Shown here: positions 53,234 to 64,000 of the stretch, piece after piece
Numbering within the stretch: position 1 is the stretch's first letter
Layout: each line of letters opens with the position of its first letter
Assembly: GCF_000613725.1 (NCBI RefSeq)
Contig: NZ_BAJN01000001.1
Span: forward strand, 1-64,000
DNA from: Hoylesella pleuritidis JCM 14110
GTDB taxonomy: Bacteria > Bacteroidota > Bacteroidia > Bacteroidales > Bacteroidaceae
Reading direction: 5' to 3'
Length of the DNA: 64,000 nt
Notes under the pieces: generated by a model
Told to the model about the DNA's origin: nothing
The model's input: the letters and a program-made list of their open reading frames with translations, nothing else
The model's database searches: none
Made by a program: the position numbers and the translations under genes

Positions 53234-54898
53234 TTAAGCGTTTTTGTATAAATATCTCTTGATGCTCTTCTTGGGCGTTTTCTCGAATTCCTCGGTACGC
53301 AAACGAATCGTCGATAACTTACAAAATGGAGGCAACTGCGCATTGAGCTCTTGCCTGTTTTGCTCCATAATCTTGTGGAGATCCTCCTCGGTGAGATCCA
53401 ATGCGTGTGCTTCCTCATAATCAGGATAGACGAGTCCCACAATTTTCTCACCGTCCTGAATGACCAAACTCTCGTTGACCATCGTCATTGAATTGAGCAG
53501 ATTCTCGATTTCCTCGGGATAAACATTCTGTCCATTCGAACCGAGCAGCATATTTTTGATACGTCCGTTAATGAATATATGTCCGTCGGCACTCATTGTA
53601 CCAAGGTCGCCCGTATGAAACCAACCGTCTTCATCAAGTACTTTACGTGTGGCTTCTTCATTTTTATAATAACCCAGCATCACGTTAGGGCCTCGTGTAA
53701 TGATTTCGCCGGGAATATTCTGTGGGTCAGGGCTTGCTACTTTCACTTCCATTCGTGTGGCTGACGTGCCGCACGATCCTGGCACAAAGTCTTTCCAGTC
53801 GCTGAATGTAATCATCGGTGCCGTTTCTGTCGTGCCATAACCCACCGTAATTGGAAAATCGATGCTAACTAAAAATTCCTCAATCTCCTTATTCAGACTG
53901 GCACCGCCGACCACTACCTCATAAGCATTTCCGCCGAAAGCCTCTTTTACTGTTTCACAAATACGTTCTTTCACCTTTTTATTGATTACAGGCATATTCA
54001 TCAGCAGTCGAACTTTGTTTGTCTGCACGATTGGGAAGACTTTCTTACGGATAATTTTTTCCACAATCAGCGGCACAGAGATAACAACAGCCGGTCTTAT
54101 TTCGGCAATTGCTTCGGCAATGAGTGACGGACTTGGTAATCGAGTGAGGAAATAAATATGATTGCCAAAGCAAAATTCAAAAATAAATTCTACCAATTGT
54201 CCGTACATATGAGCCATTGGAAGAATACTCAAAACTTTACTGCCTCGCGTGAGGTGCGTACCGATTTTCTCGTTGATAAAATCCATATTGCTCCACAGGG
54301 CTCGATAAGGCAGCATTACACCTTTGGAAAATCCCGTTGTTCCGCTGGTGTAATTGATCATTGCCAATTCTTCCGCGTTATCTTGGTGATAACACACATG
54401 TTCTTTGCGGAAAAACTTCGGATACTTATGTCCAAACATCTCATTAAGATGTTCACGAGCATAGGATAGTTTTTCCGTACGTGACTCAATCAGCGAGAAG
54501 TCGGGTAGATAAATCACACCCTCTAAAGCTGACATTTGTGCTGCCTCGATTTGTGTTGCTACAACATCGCCTACCAACAGAAGCCGTGATTCCGAGTGAT
54601 TGACAATATTATATATCTGTTCCGGTGTAAATTCGTGTTGAATTGGTACGACGACCGCTCCGTATGTAATCGTAGCCAGAAAAGTCACAGCCCAATGGGC
54701 GCTGTTTCGTCCGCAGATTGCGATTTTGTCGCCTTTCTCTACACCGCTACTCTCAAAAAGGATATGCAGTTTTTCGATTTTCCGCGCTACATCGTGATAT
54801 TGCAGCGTGGCACCCTTATAATCTGTCAGGGCATCAGAATCCCAATTGTCTATGATACTTCGTTCAACGAAAGAGTTAAAGCTGGGTATTGAATTCAT
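53234..54898 (-). CDS. AMP-binding acyl-CoA synthetase-like protein (copy 1)
   Basis: A 554-residue paralogue of the next gene. It has MINYTSGTTGFSKGVM, GYGTTETAP, FHTGDLG, NGRIKNMLLGSNGQNVYPEE and the C-terminal Lys motif KTPKKSIKRYL. Two stretches differ from copy 2 mostly in the substrate-binding half. It leads the pair, with a TATCTTTG promoter 24 bases upstream. That promoter sits within an inverted repeat and between direct repeats (54906-54964), suggesting regulation by a DNA-binding protein. Confidence 0.9.
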   Translation of the reverse strand: MNSIPSFNSFVERSIIDNWDSDALTDYKGATLQYHDVARKIEKLHILFESSGVEKGDKIAICGRNSAHWAVTFLATITYGAVVVPIQHEFTPEQIYNIVNHSESRLLLVGDVVATQIEAAQMSALEGVIYLPDFSLIESRTEKLSYAREHLNEMFGHKYPKFFRKEHVCYHQDNAEELAMINYTSGTTGFSKGVMLPYRALWSNMDFINEKIGTHLTRGSKVLSILPMAHMYGQLVEFIFEFCFGNHIYFLTRLPSPSLIAEAIAEIRPAVVISVPLIVEKIIRKKVFPIVQTNKVRLLMNMPVINKKVKERICETVKEAFGGNAYEVVVGGASLNKEIEEFLVSIDFPITVGYGTTETAPMITFSDWKDFVPGSCGTSATRMEVKVASPDPQNIPGEIITRGPNVMLGYYKNEEATRKVLDEDGWFHTGDLGTMSADGHIFINGRIKNMLLGSNGQNVYPEEIENLLNSMTMVNESLVIQDGEKIVGLVYPDYEEAHALDLTEEDLHKIMEQNRQELNAQLPPFCKLSTIRLRTEEFEKTPKKSIKRYLYKNA

Positions 54899-54905
54899 TG
54901 CACAA

Positions 54906-54964
54906 ATCTCAAAAATATGTGCAAAGATACGACCTTATTTGCACATCTCAAAATATTTTGTGCA
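54906..54964. promoter_or_regulatory. Candidate operator around acyl-CoA synthetase promoter
   Basis: ATGTGCAAA (54917-54925) and TTTGCACAT (54938-54946) form an inverted repeat with a 12-base spacer covering the -7 box. In addition ATCTCAAAAATATGTGCA (54906) is repeated as a close copy at 54945-54964. This looks like a dimeric regulator's site over a promoter. Confidence 0.5.
54922..54929 (-). promoter_or_regulatory. -7 element of acyl-CoA synthetase pair
   Basis: TATCTTTG on the minus strand, 24 bases before the start at 54898. Confidence 0.6.
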
Positions 54965-55463
54965 GTTTTTGTGTTCAATCTTCTTAACTCTAAACGATAC
55001 TTTTGAGATATTATGATTTATTCTGAAAAGGGGAATATTCCTGTGGACAAGATAGAGAATATCTCCTAACTATTATGTTATAAATGTTCTCTAAGAGAAA
55101 TGTGATAATTATTCAGATATGGATTAAGAAGATGAATAGAAATTGACAGAAATAGCTGTTTGTTTGTATTAAAACTTTCTGCTTTTGATACTATTTTAGT
55201 GGATCTGTCAATAAAAAGCGCCTATTTGTGTCAAATAAGAACTCGTATATCAGACGGTAAGAACTAAGGGAGTAGTGTGGCAGAGGTCCCATAGATTTCA
55301 TCATCAAATATACGAATGGATTGCTGCAAGTATAGAGCTTTTATTAGTAAATGTATAATTATTCAGAGAATAATCTGTAAATAAAGAATAGGAGAATCTC
55401 TATTGGCTTTTCGGGACAGAATGGTTGTGATGTTTCAACGTTATATTGAATAAAAGTGAGGCC

Positions 55464-56711
55464 TTATTCATACCGCATTGATTTTGCAGGATGAATGTGC
55501 GAAATCAAATAACTTGGGGCAACAAGAATAATGATGCTGATGAACAGCGTGACAGCATTCAGAAGTATGAATAAAGGAAAGTTGAATTCCACAGGCACTG
55601 TGCTGACATAATAGGTGGCAGGATCAAGTTTTACAATGCCTGTTATTCGTTGGAGAAGAATCAATCCGAGGCCAATTAAATTACCAATAAGAAGACCTTT
55701 GCCGATTATAAATACCGCAAACCACAGGAACGTGTGGCGGATTGTTCGATTACGTGTGCCAAGTGCTTTGAGTACACCGATCATCGTAGTTCGTTCCAAA
55801 ATAATGATGAGTAAGCCACTAATCATCGTGACACCAGCTACGGCAATCATCAAACCGAGAATGATCCAAACGTTGAGATCCAGCAGACCGAGCCAGTGGA
55901 ATATCTGTGGATTGATGTCCATAATAGTCTGCGAGGAATAAGTTTCGCCATATTTATCTTCCGTTCGGTTGACTCTATCTACTAAGATTTTCTCTACATC
56001 GTTTACACGGTCGAAGTCTTTGACTGTAATTTCGGCACCAGATGCTTGGTCAGATTCCCAGCCATTGAGTTTGACGGTTGTGTACAGATCGGTATAACAG
56101 ATCACTTTGTCGTATTGTGAAAGATTGGTCTGATAAATGCCCGAAATGGTAAATCGACGGGCTCGTACACCCTGATGGTCAATGAAATAAGCATAAATTT
56201 TCTGCCCGCATTTTAATCTGAGGCGATTGGCCATCGATTTTGAAATTAGTATTCGGTTTTGACTTGTTGTATCAGAGAATTGGGGGATGGTACCTGCAAC
56301 CATATTCTGATGAATGAACGTTGTGTCAAATTCGGGTCCCATTCCTTTGAAAGCTACGCCAAGGAAATCGGAATTGGTTTTGAGAAGACCTTGTTTAATG
56401 GCAAAACGCTGTACATGTTTCACGCCGGGAGTCTTGCGGAGCACATTCAGCATAGAATCGTCCATACAAATGGGATATTGTTCGGAGGCTTGTAATGTCA
56501 TAAAGTCGGCTACTTGAATATCGCTTCCAAATCCCACGACCTTATCTCGGATGGTGTGTTTGAATCCGAAAACAACACTTACAGATATCAACATTACAGC
56601 AAGTCCAATGGCTACCCCTGCGGTAGCTATGCGGATGGCAGGGCGCGACACCTTGCGGCGGTCGCCCTGCTCCTTATAAATACGGCGTGCTATGTAAAGT
56701 GGAAAATTCAT
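55464..56711 (-). CDS. LolE/FtsX-family ABC permease
   Basis: A 415-residue inner-membrane permease of the FtsX/MacB-like superfamily. It has one N-terminal helix (about residues 27-49), a large periplasmic domain (residues 50-270) and three C-terminal helices ending near LVAPSYLISHIHPAKSMRYE. This layout matches LolC/E-type lipoprotein release or related exporters; no ATPase partner lies next to it. Its ATG lies directly after the aminotransferase stop, so the two are co-transcribed. Confidence 0.8.
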   Translation of the reverse strand: MNFPLYIARRIYKEQGDRRKVSRPAIRIATAGVAIGLAVMLISVSVVFGFKHTIRDKVVGFGSDIQVADFMTLQASEQYPICMDDSMLNVLRKTPGVKHVQRFAIKQGLLKTNSDFLGVAFKGMGPEFDTTFIHQNMVAGTIPQFSDTTSQNRILISKSMANRLRLKCGQKIYAYFIDHQGVRARRFTISGIYQTNLSQYDKVICYTDLYTTVKLNGWESDQASGAEITVKDFDRVNDVEKILVDRVNRTEDKYGETYSSQTIMDINPQIFHWLGLLDLNVWIILGLMIAVAGVTMISGLLIIILERTTMIGVLKALGTRNRTIRHTFLWFAVFIIGKGLLIGNLIGLGLILLQRITGIVKLDPATYYVSTVPVEFNFPLFILLNAVTLFISIIILVAPSYLISHIHPAKSMRYE

Positions 56712-57917
56712 TTATTTTTTATTTGTCCGACCCGGATAAGTCTCCAATGCGGCGCGAAGAATGACGAGCGCGCGTTCGAGATCTTCCTTTTTCAAAACAT
56801 AAGCAATACGTACCTGATTGATACCTGCACCCGGGGTGGTATAAAATCCTGATGCTGGTGCCATCATCACGGTTTCTCCTTCGTAATTGAACTTCTCCAA
56901 ACACCAGCGACAAAATTTCTCACTGTCATCCACAGGTAGTCGGGCTACGGTATAAAACGCACCCATCGGCATCGGAGAATAAACGCCGGGAATATCGTTC
57001 AGTCCATCGATAAGACATTTGCGGCGTTCTACATACTCGTCGTAAACGGCGCGATAGTATTCTTCTGGTGCATCTAATGAAGCTTCGGCTACAATCTGAC
57101 CGAGTAAGGGGGGGGACAAACGCGCTTGGCAGAATTTCATCGCAGCATCACGTATCTCCTTGTTCTTCGTGATCAGTGCACCGATTCGAATTCCACACTC
57201 GGAATATCGTTTTGACACTGAGTCGATCAGTACAACATTATTTTCGATACCATCTAAATGGCAGGCACTGATAAACGGTGAATCAATATATTTGTATTCG
57301 CGATAAACTTCGTCGGCAAACAAGAAAAGATCATATTTTTTTACCAAGTCGCGAATCTGATCCATCTCTCGTTGAGTATAAAGATAACCCGTAGGATTGT
57401 TCGGATTGCAGATCATAATAGCACGTGTGTGCGGATTAATTAGCTCCTCGAATTTCTCCACTCCCGGCAGTGCGAAACCATCTTCAATTGTTGTCGCAAT
57501 CGTCCGAATTCGTACGCCGGTTGCCATTGAAAAAGCCATATAATTGGCATAAGTGGGTTCGGGGATAATGACTTCGTCACCTGGGTTTAGGCAAGACATA
57601 AATGCAAGATGCACGGCTTCAGAACCTCCGGTAGTCACAATAATATCATCGGCTTCGACATCGATCCGGTATTTTTGATAATACCCGACTAACTTCTGTC
57701 GGAAACTCAAATATCCCTGCGAAGGTGAATATTCGAGCACCTTTCGGTCGATCTTTTTTAATGCATCGAGCCCTATCTGTGGTGTTGGCAGGTCGGGCTG
57801 ACCGATATTGAGATGATAAACTTTGATTCCCCGTTCTTTTGCGGCCACAGCCAACGGGGCTAATTTTCTGATAGGTGATTGGGGCATCTTCAGCCCACGG
57901 ACAGAAATTTCAGGCAT
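56712..57917 (-). CDS. PLP-dependent aminotransferase (AspC type)
   Basis: A 401-residue fold-type I aminotransferase. It has the substrate-binding Gly of NIGQPDLPTP, ICNPNNPTGYL, LFADEVYREY and the PLP-lysine in LIDSVSKRYSECGIRIGA (Lys of SVSKR). The C-terminal Arg of VRIAYV binds the substrate carboxylate. The specificity cannot be fixed, though aspartate/tyrosine-type is likely. It has its own promoter and leads a two-gene unit with the LolE-like permease, an unusual pairing. Confidence 0.92.
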   Translation of the reverse strand: MPEISVRGLKMPQSPIRKLAPLAVAAKERGIKVYHLNIGQPDLPTPQIGLDALKKIDRKVLEYSPSQGYLSFRQKLVGYYQKYRIDVEADDIIVTTGGSEAVHLAFMSCLNPGDEVIIPEPTYANYMAFSMATGVRIRTIATTIEDGFALPGVEKFEELINPHTRAIMICNPNNPTGYLYTQREMDQIRDLVKKYDLFLFADEVYREYKYIDSPFISACHLDGIENNVVLIDSVSKRYSECGIRIGALITKNKEIRDAAMKFCQARLSPPLLGQIVAEASLDAPEEYYRAVYDEYVERRKCLIDGLNDIPGVYSPMPMGAFYTVARLPVDDSEKFCRWCLEKFNYEGETVMMAPASGFYTTPGAGINQVRIAYVLKKEDLERALVILRAALETYPGRTNKK

Positions 57918-57943
57918 ACTTGTATTGATTGATTATTAGTGCA

Positions 57944-57951
57944 CAAAGATA
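57944..57951 (-). promoter_or_regulatory. -7 element of aminotransferase
   Basis: TATCTTTG on the minus strand, 27 bases before the start at 57917. Confidence 0.6.
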
Positions 57952-58274
57952 ATTAAATTTTTAAAGCTAAGTATACAAATAGGGAAATTTTAGATATTAT
58001 AAATTTGTTTTCTTTCCGTAAGGCAAATTTGAATGCAAAGTTAAAGCCTTAAAGTTTAGTTGTTATACATTTTGTTCGTTTTTTCTATACATACTTCACG
58101 TGGACCTCGGATAAAATATGAATAACTGAGATAGAGGTGTTATACACGCAGGATTGACATCTTTAAAGAGTGTATTTTATCTTGGACTGGATTTGAGAAT
58201 AGTTAGGTAGTCTTTTTAATTGTCAGATAATAAAAATTAGGGAATAGATGTTGGTACGTTTCATAAAAAATCGT
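57952..58274. other. Intergenic region between divergent genes
   Basis: No gene is supported. It is AT-rich and separates the divergent aminotransferase and NhaD-like genes, each with its own promoter box at the edge; no other structure was noticed. Confidence 0.5.
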
Positions 58275-58282
58275 TACCTTTG
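58275..58282 (+). promoter_or_regulatory. -7 element of NhaD-like antiporter
   Basis: TACCTTTG, an exact match, 23 bases before the ATG at 58306. Confidence 0.6.
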
Positions 58283-58305
58283 CGAGTGATTTTACAGTGT
58301 TGTTT

Positions 58306-59712
58306 ATGACGTTGATCATCGTAACCATACTCTTTTTAGGCTATCTCCTGATTGCAACCGAGAGACTGACGAATGTCAATAAGGCAGCTGTAGCAGTGTT
58401 TGCAGGTACTGTCGGGTGGGTGTTGTATATCTGTTTCGGGGCGGATTTTGTAATGAGTCAACACTCGGCAGATTTTATGTCGTTTTTGGACGATGCCGTT
58501 CCTACAAGCACTTCGGTAAAGCATTATATTGCACAAAATATCTTTTTGAAGTATGTGGGTAAAGCCGCAGAAATTGTCTTGTTCCTGATTGCGACGATGA
58601 CGATTGTAGAAATCCTTCATAATAACGGTTGTTTTGATTTTATTAATGCCGGTCTGCGTACTCGTAAGTGCTATAAGTTTTTATGGGTAATAGCTACTAT
58701 TACCTTTATTTTATCAGCTAATCTTGACAATCTCACCACGACAGTGATGATGTTGACGATTATGCGTAGTATTGTCCCCAATAGAGGATTACGGTTGAAA
58801 TATGGAAGTGCAATTGTGATTGCAGCCAATTGCGGAGGAGTCTTGACTGTTATCGGAGATCCCGAGGGACTGGTGCTTTGGAATATGGGGGCTGTCACGG
58901 CTACGAGTTATTCAGCTTCATTGGCTTTGCCGTGTCTGATTGCGTGGATTCTGCCCACGTGGTGGATTGGGCGGAGTTTGCCTGAACGGATGGAAGTAGA
59001 CAGTGTCGTAATGCCGTATCGTGGTGACGATACGAATTTGAATGTTTGGCAGCGTCTATTGATGCTTGTTGTGGGCATCGGAGGGTTATGGTTTATTCCG
59101 ACATTTCATAATATCACGAAGTTGAGTCCATTTTTAGGTGCATTGTGTGTGCTGTCTATTTTGTGGGTTGTCAATGAGATTTTCAATCGCAAGTTGATGA
59201 ATGTAGATGTGATGATTCAGCGTCGTATTCCGCGTGTTTTACAGTATGGTGTTATCCAGATGATTCTGTTTGTGATGGGAATGATGCTTGCCATTGGTGT
59301 AGTAAAAGAGACCGGTGTTATCAGTGCATTTGCATCGTATATTGATCGGAATGTACACGATGTTTGGTTAATGGGTATCGGAACTGGCGTTATCAGTACC
59401 TTGCTTGACAATTTTGCTACGGCGATGAGTTCATTCTCTTTATATTCTGTCGCAGATGTTGCGAAACAGTCGGGTGATGTGGGGGGAGAGTATCTCCGGA
59501 ATTTCGTTCAGAACGGGGCTTATTGGAAGATAATGGCTTATACATCAGTAATCGGTGGAAATATTTTAGTAGCAGGCTCGATGAGCGGATTAGCATTAAT
59601 AAAAGCCGAACGGATTCATCTCGGTTGGTATTTTAAGAATGTTGGTTGGATGGCTATGGTCGGCGGATTCATCGGGTTAGGTGTGATGTGGCTGACAAGG
59701 ATTGGGATATAG
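58306..59712 (+). CDS. NhaD-type sodium:proton antiporter
   Basis: A 468-residue membrane protein with about 12 hydrophobic segments, of the NhaD/arsenite-permease (ion transporter) superfamily. Diagnostic stretches are [38 protein letters not shown] and [13 protein letters not shown], which form the paired half-helix ion sites. It would exchange Na+ for H+ at the inner membrane. The start is taken at ATG 58306 rather than the GTG at 58297. The pfkA start lies 13 bases after its stop. Confidence 0.88.
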   Translation: MTLIIVTILFLGYLLIATERLTNVNKAAVAVFAGTVGWVLYICFGADFVMSQHSADFMSFLDDAVPTSTSVKHYIAQNIFLKYVGKAAEIVLFLIATMTIVEILHNNGCFDFINAGLRTRKCYKFLWVIATITFILSANLDNLTTTVMMLTIMRSIVPNRGLRLKYGSAIVIAANCGGVLTVIGDPEGLVLWNMGAVTATSYSASLALPCLIAWILPTWWIGRSLPERMEVDSVVMPYRGDDTNLNVWQRLLMLVVGIGGLWFIPTFHNITKLSPFLGALCVLSILWVVNEIFNRKLMNVDVMIQRRIPRVLQYGVIQMILFVMGMMLAIGVVKETGVISAFASYIDRNVHDVWLMGIGTGVISTLLDNFATAMSSFSLYSVADVAKQSGDVGGEYLRNFVQNGAYWKIMAYTSVIGGNILVAGSMSGLALIKAERIHLGWYFKNVGWMAMVGGFIGLGVMWLTRIGI

Positions 59713-59725
59713 GATAAAAGGAATT

Positions 59726-60708
59726 ATGAATATGACAAAGATTAAGACAATTGGTGTGTTGACTTCGGGTGGAGATGCTCCTGGAATGAATGCAGCGATA
59801 CGTGCAGTGACCCGTGCGGGCATTTGCAATGGATTTAATATTAAAGGAATATATCGTGGTTATGACGGATTGATCAATGGAGAAATTGAAGATTTTACCA
59901 CAGAGAATGTGAGCGGAATTATTATGTCGGGCGGCACGATTCTGAAAACGGCCCGTTCCGGGGAGTTTATGACACCTGAGGGAAGGGAAGAGGCGTATCG
60001 ACAGATGATAGCCCACGGTATCGATGCTTTGGTAATCATTGGCGGAAACGGCTCTTTGTCGGGTGCGATGGAGTTTGCCAAAGAGCACGATATTTGTTGC
60101 ATCGGTCTACCAGGAACGATTGATAATGACCTTTATGGCACAGATTCTACGATTGGGTATGATACAACGATGAACACGATTGTTGAGTGTGTCGACCGAA
60201 TTCGAGATACGGCGCAAAGCACGAACGTATTTTCTTTATAGAGGTGATGGGGCGCGATGCTGGATTTCTTGCACAAAACAGTGCCATTGCGAGTGGGGCC
60301 GAAGCCGCAATCATCCCCGAAGATTCTACTGATGTTGACCAGTTGGCTCGCTTTATGGAACGAGGTATTCGTAAGTCCAAAAAGAGTTGTATCGTAATTG
60401 TTTCAGAAAGTCCCAAGTGCGGTGCCCTTTATTATGCCGATCGTGTGCGTAAGGAGTTTCCGCAATATGATGTTCGGGTTTCGATTTTGGGTCACTTACA
60501 ACGTGGCGGGCGCCCATCAGCCCACGATCGCATTCTTGCCAGTCGGACAGGTGTCGGTGCGATTGAGGCGATTATGCAAGGACAGCGCAACGTTATGATT
60601 GGTGTGAGAAACAACGAGATTGCTTATGTACCGCTCAGTGAGGCTATTCGGAGTGATAAACCATTTGATCGAAAATTGATTAAGGTACTCGATGAACTGA
60701 GTATATAA
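59726..60708 (+). CDS. pfkA: 6-phosphofructokinase PfkA, frameshifted
   Basis: PfkA phosphorylates fructose-6-phosphate in glycolysis. The N terminus has [19 protein letters not shown], and [21 protein letters not shown] carries the catalytic Asp; [11 protein letters not shown] and [15 protein letters not shown] lie in the second half. The frame breaks at about 60220. Restoring one C (AAAGCACG to AAAGCCACG) joins RIRDTAQS to [13 protein letters not shown] and gives about 327 residues, a normal length. The start at ATG 59726 has AAAGGA upstream; the longer frame overlaps the antiporter stop. Confidence 0.88.
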
Positions 60709-60782
60709 CTAATATCTGTAAATATTGTAATAATTTCTGTTAATAAAAAGGATGAATCTCGCGACTATAAAGAGGTTTTCAC

Positions 60783-60790
60783 TATATTTG
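60783..60790 (+). promoter_or_regulatory. -7 element of ATP synthase operon
   Basis: TATATTTG, an exact match, 42 bases before the atpD ATG. Confidence 0.65.
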
Positions 60791-60829
60791 CAGATGTGAA
60801 ATCAGATCATAAAATTAAAATATAATTAG

Positions 60830-62359
<1,530 letters not shown>

Positions 62360-62383
62360 TAGATTAATGCAGAATTTTACTGT

Positions 62384-62623
62384 ATGTTGAGATTGAAAAT
62401 TGTGTCTCCTGAAAGAGTGGAGTTTGATGGTGAGGTAGAGAGTGTGCTCGTTCCGGGAACACTTGGCAGCTTTGAGATCTTACAGGATCACGCACCTATC
62501 ATCTCGTCTCTTGACAATGGCAAGGTGGAATACGCTGTGCAGGGGGTGAAACGACAACAGATGATTAAGGGAGGCTTTGTTGAAGTCAAGAAAAACATAG
62601 TTTCTCTGTGTGTAGAATTATAG
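62384..62623 (+). CDS. atpC: ATP synthase F1 subunit epsilon
   Basis: A 79-residue epsilon subunit consisting only of the N-terminal beta-sandwich domain (VSPERVEFDGEVESVLVPGTLGSFEIL, DHAPIISSLDNG). The C-terminal helical hairpin that inhibits ATPase activity in other bacteria is absent, a common short form in Bacteroidetes. It starts 25 bases after atpD. Confidence 0.93.
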   Translation: MLRLKIVSPERVEFDGEVESVLVPGTLGSFEILQDHAPIISSLDNGKVEYAVQGVKRQQMIKGGFVEVKKNIVSLCVEL

Positions 62624-62629
62624 GATGTG

Positions 62630-63064
62630 ATGGAACGACAACAGGTGAAAGCAATCGGCAATAAATATTATAAATACAGCCTTTGGATTATCGCAGGCCT
62701 CTCGGTCTTGCTTTTTTTTCTTACTTGTGTTTGTGACTGGTCTATGGAGATGGTTAATGGTATCGTTGTCAGTGTGTTGTTCAGTCTGCTTTCGAGCATT
62801 GTTTATATCTCTGTTTGGAAAGCATTGGCTGTTTCGTCTACAAAGAATCTCACTAAGTTTTACTTAGGGGCACCGATTGTTCGAATGTTGGCTGCAATGT
62901 TATTGATTATCAGTTATTTACTGATAGCCGTTAAACGATTTGCAATTGACGGCTTTTCATCATCCCATTTACTGTATTTCATCGCCCCATTTACCGCTTA
63001 TTATTTTGCACTCTTGATATTTGACAGTATATTTTTCGTTTTCATAGAAAAGAACAAGAAATAA
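62630..63064 (+). CDS. AtpI-like membrane protein of the atp operon
   Basis: A 144-residue membrane protein with about four hydrophobic segments. Its position between atpC and atpB matches the AtpI-like gene, thought to help assemble the c-ring, although sequence motifs are weak. The start is taken as ATG 62630, with a GTG three bases before it. The next gene starts one base after its stop. Confidence 0.7.
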   Translation: MERQQVKAIGNKYYKYSLWIIAGLSVLLFFLTCVCDWSMEMVNGIVVSVLFSLLSSIVYISVWKALAVSSTKNLTKFYLGAPIVRMLAAMLLIISYLLIAVKRFAIDGFSSSHLLYFIAPFTAYYFALLIFDSIFFVFIEKNKK

Positions 63065-63065
63065 A

Positions 63066-64000
63066 ATGAGTATAAACCAAGTCAAACGAATAAGCTATAT
63101 CCTTGTAATGCTTTTTGTGCTGATGCCTGTTCGTTCAGCGGGCGAGACTCAGAAAGAGGGGCTTGATTTGCAAGGTATCTTGTTTGGGCATATTCAAGAC
63201 TCGTATGATTGGCATATCACGACGATAAATGGGCATCCCATTTCGATACCATTGCCTGTGATTGTCAAGAGTTCTACGGGTTGGCATCTCTTTTTAAGCA
63301 ATCGATTTGCTCATGAGGTTGATGCCACTGGCAGTCGTCCCGGCCCTTACAACCTCTACATTTCAGGAAGTGGAACTAATATAAATAAGGTATGTGAAAG
63401 AATTAACGGTCAGGAGGTACGACCTGTTGACATTTCTTTCACGAAGACAGTGGCCGTGCTTTTCATCAATTCGATTATTCTCATCTTGTGTATTTTAATA
63501 CCGGCACGTTGGTGTAAGCAACACAAACCCGACGATCCGGCACCCAAAGGATTTACCGGCTTGGTGCATATGTTCGTGATGAATATTTATGATGAAGTAA
63601 TCAAACCGGCTCTCGGAGATGAAGCTGATAAGTACGCACCTTATCTGTTGACGTGCTTTTTCTTTATCTTTGTAGCTAATATAATGGGCGTTGTTCCTTT
63701 CCCACCAGGTGGAGGAAATTTGACCGGAAACATCACCTGCACACTGTTCTTGGCTCTGTGTACATTCATCGTAACGAATGTGACAGGAACCAAGGCCTAT
63801 TGGAAAGAGATTTTTTGGCCCGAAGTACCAACGTGGTTGAAATGTCCGGTACCTTTGATGCCGGTTATTGAGTTCATCAGCATCTTTACAAAACCGTTTG
63901 CTTTGATGGTGCGATTATTTGCCAATATGATGGCAGGACACGCCATAGCCTTAGCTTTTGCGTGCATCATTTTTATAATGTTTGCCATTAATCCAGTGGC
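63066..64000 (+). CDS. atpB: ATP synthase F0 subunit a (partial, runs off window)
   Basis: The a subunit provides the proton half-channels of F0. The first 311 codons are present, with no stop before the window end. An N-terminal signal-like helix (YILVMLFVLMPVRSAGETQ) and a ~120-residue periplasmic stretch precede the membrane part, as in Bacteroidetes. The conserved ANMMAGH sequence with the essential Arg (LMVRLFANMMAGHA) is reached at the right edge. The start ATG follows the AtpI-like gene by one base. Confidence 0.92.
   Translation, partial: MSINQVKRISYILVMLFVLMPVRSAGETQKEGLDLQGILFGHIQDSYDWHITTINGHPISIPLPVIVKSSTGWHLFLSNRFAHEVDATGSRPGPYNLYISGSGTNINKVCERINGQEVRPVDISFTKTVAVLFINSIILILCILIPARWCKQHKPDDPAPKGFTGLVHMFVMNIYDEVIKPALGDEADKYAPYLLTCFFFIFVANIMGVVPFPPGGGNLTGNITCTLFLALCTFIVTNVTGTKAYWKEIFWPEVPTWLKCPVPLMPVIEFISIFTKPFALMVRLFANMMAGHAIALAFACIIFIMFAINPV

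Larger units (their letters stand above)
54899..55463. other. Intergenic region with structured promoter
   Basis: No gene is supported. The 65 bases next to the acyl-CoA synthetase start hold a promoter box, an inverted repeat and direct repeats. The remaining ~500 bases towards the LolE-like gene are AT-rich, with nothing I can identify. Confidence 0.5.

Overview
The window is chromosomal DNA from a Bacteroidales bacterium, most likely Prevotella or a close relative. The reasons are: most genes with a clear upstream gap carry the Bacteroidetes -7 promoter element TAnnTTTG; several families are Bacteroidales-typical (DUF4421 protein, PF07313 amidase-like protein, Nfn-type fusion protein, Wzc-like kinase with a tyrosine tail); the ATP synthase cluster starts with the beta and epsilon genes; and the integrase is of the IntDOT type. 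No database search was run, so the species is an inference.

Layout. 1-740: a short element bounded by ~52-bp inverted repeats, next to the tail of a broken gene. 741-3935 (minus): DUF3298 lipoprotein, rsmG, metallo-hydrolase, ruvC, secreted protein. 4001-6692 (plus): HAD phosphatase, panB, MFS transporter. 6710-9953 (minus): ABC-F protein, engB, tRNA-Cys, small Cys-rich membrane protein, rhodanese lipoprotein. 10062-15064 (plus): Gfo/Idh/MocA oxidoreductase, DUF4421 protein, amidase-like protein, glycoside-hydrolase-like protein. 15105-29089: galE, rpsP, a sugar-kinase/RapZ fusion paired with a MurU-like nucleotidyltransferase, guaA, serS, an Nfn-like fusion, nucleoside phosphorylase and mnmE. 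29331-33185 (minus): TPR protein and gyrA.

About 33.8-40.8 kb is an integrative element of roughly 7 kb. It carries an IntDOT-like integrase, an HxlR regulator divergent from an NTF2-like protein, DinD, a DJ-1/PfpI protein, SRPBCC and HXXEE proteins, a cut-down AraC-type sensor domain and a small Xre regulator. It appears to have inserted into an array of degenerate 22-bp repeats, whose two halves now lie on either side of it.

41.1-45.9 kb is a minus-strand operon (M3 peptidase, dCMP deaminase, S41 protease, 5-formyl-THF cyclo-ligase). It is followed by a decayed ccsA cytochrome c assembly gene, then rfbA, the polysaccharide tyrosine kinase and a small HAD protein. Two tandem acyl-CoA-synthetase-like genes, a LolE-like permease and an aminotransferase follow on the minus strand. 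The window ends on the plus strand with a NhaD-like antiporter, pfkA and the start of the ATP synthase operon (atpD, atpC, AtpI-like gene, atpB cut by the window edge).

Eight genes (MFS, ABC-F, murU-like, guaA, dinD, wzc-like, pfkA and others listed) are each broken by what looks like the loss of one base from a short homopolymer. Because several should be essential or important, sequence error is more likely than decay. The most interesting items are the kinase-RapZ fusion with its MurU partner, and the 22-bp periodic arrays.
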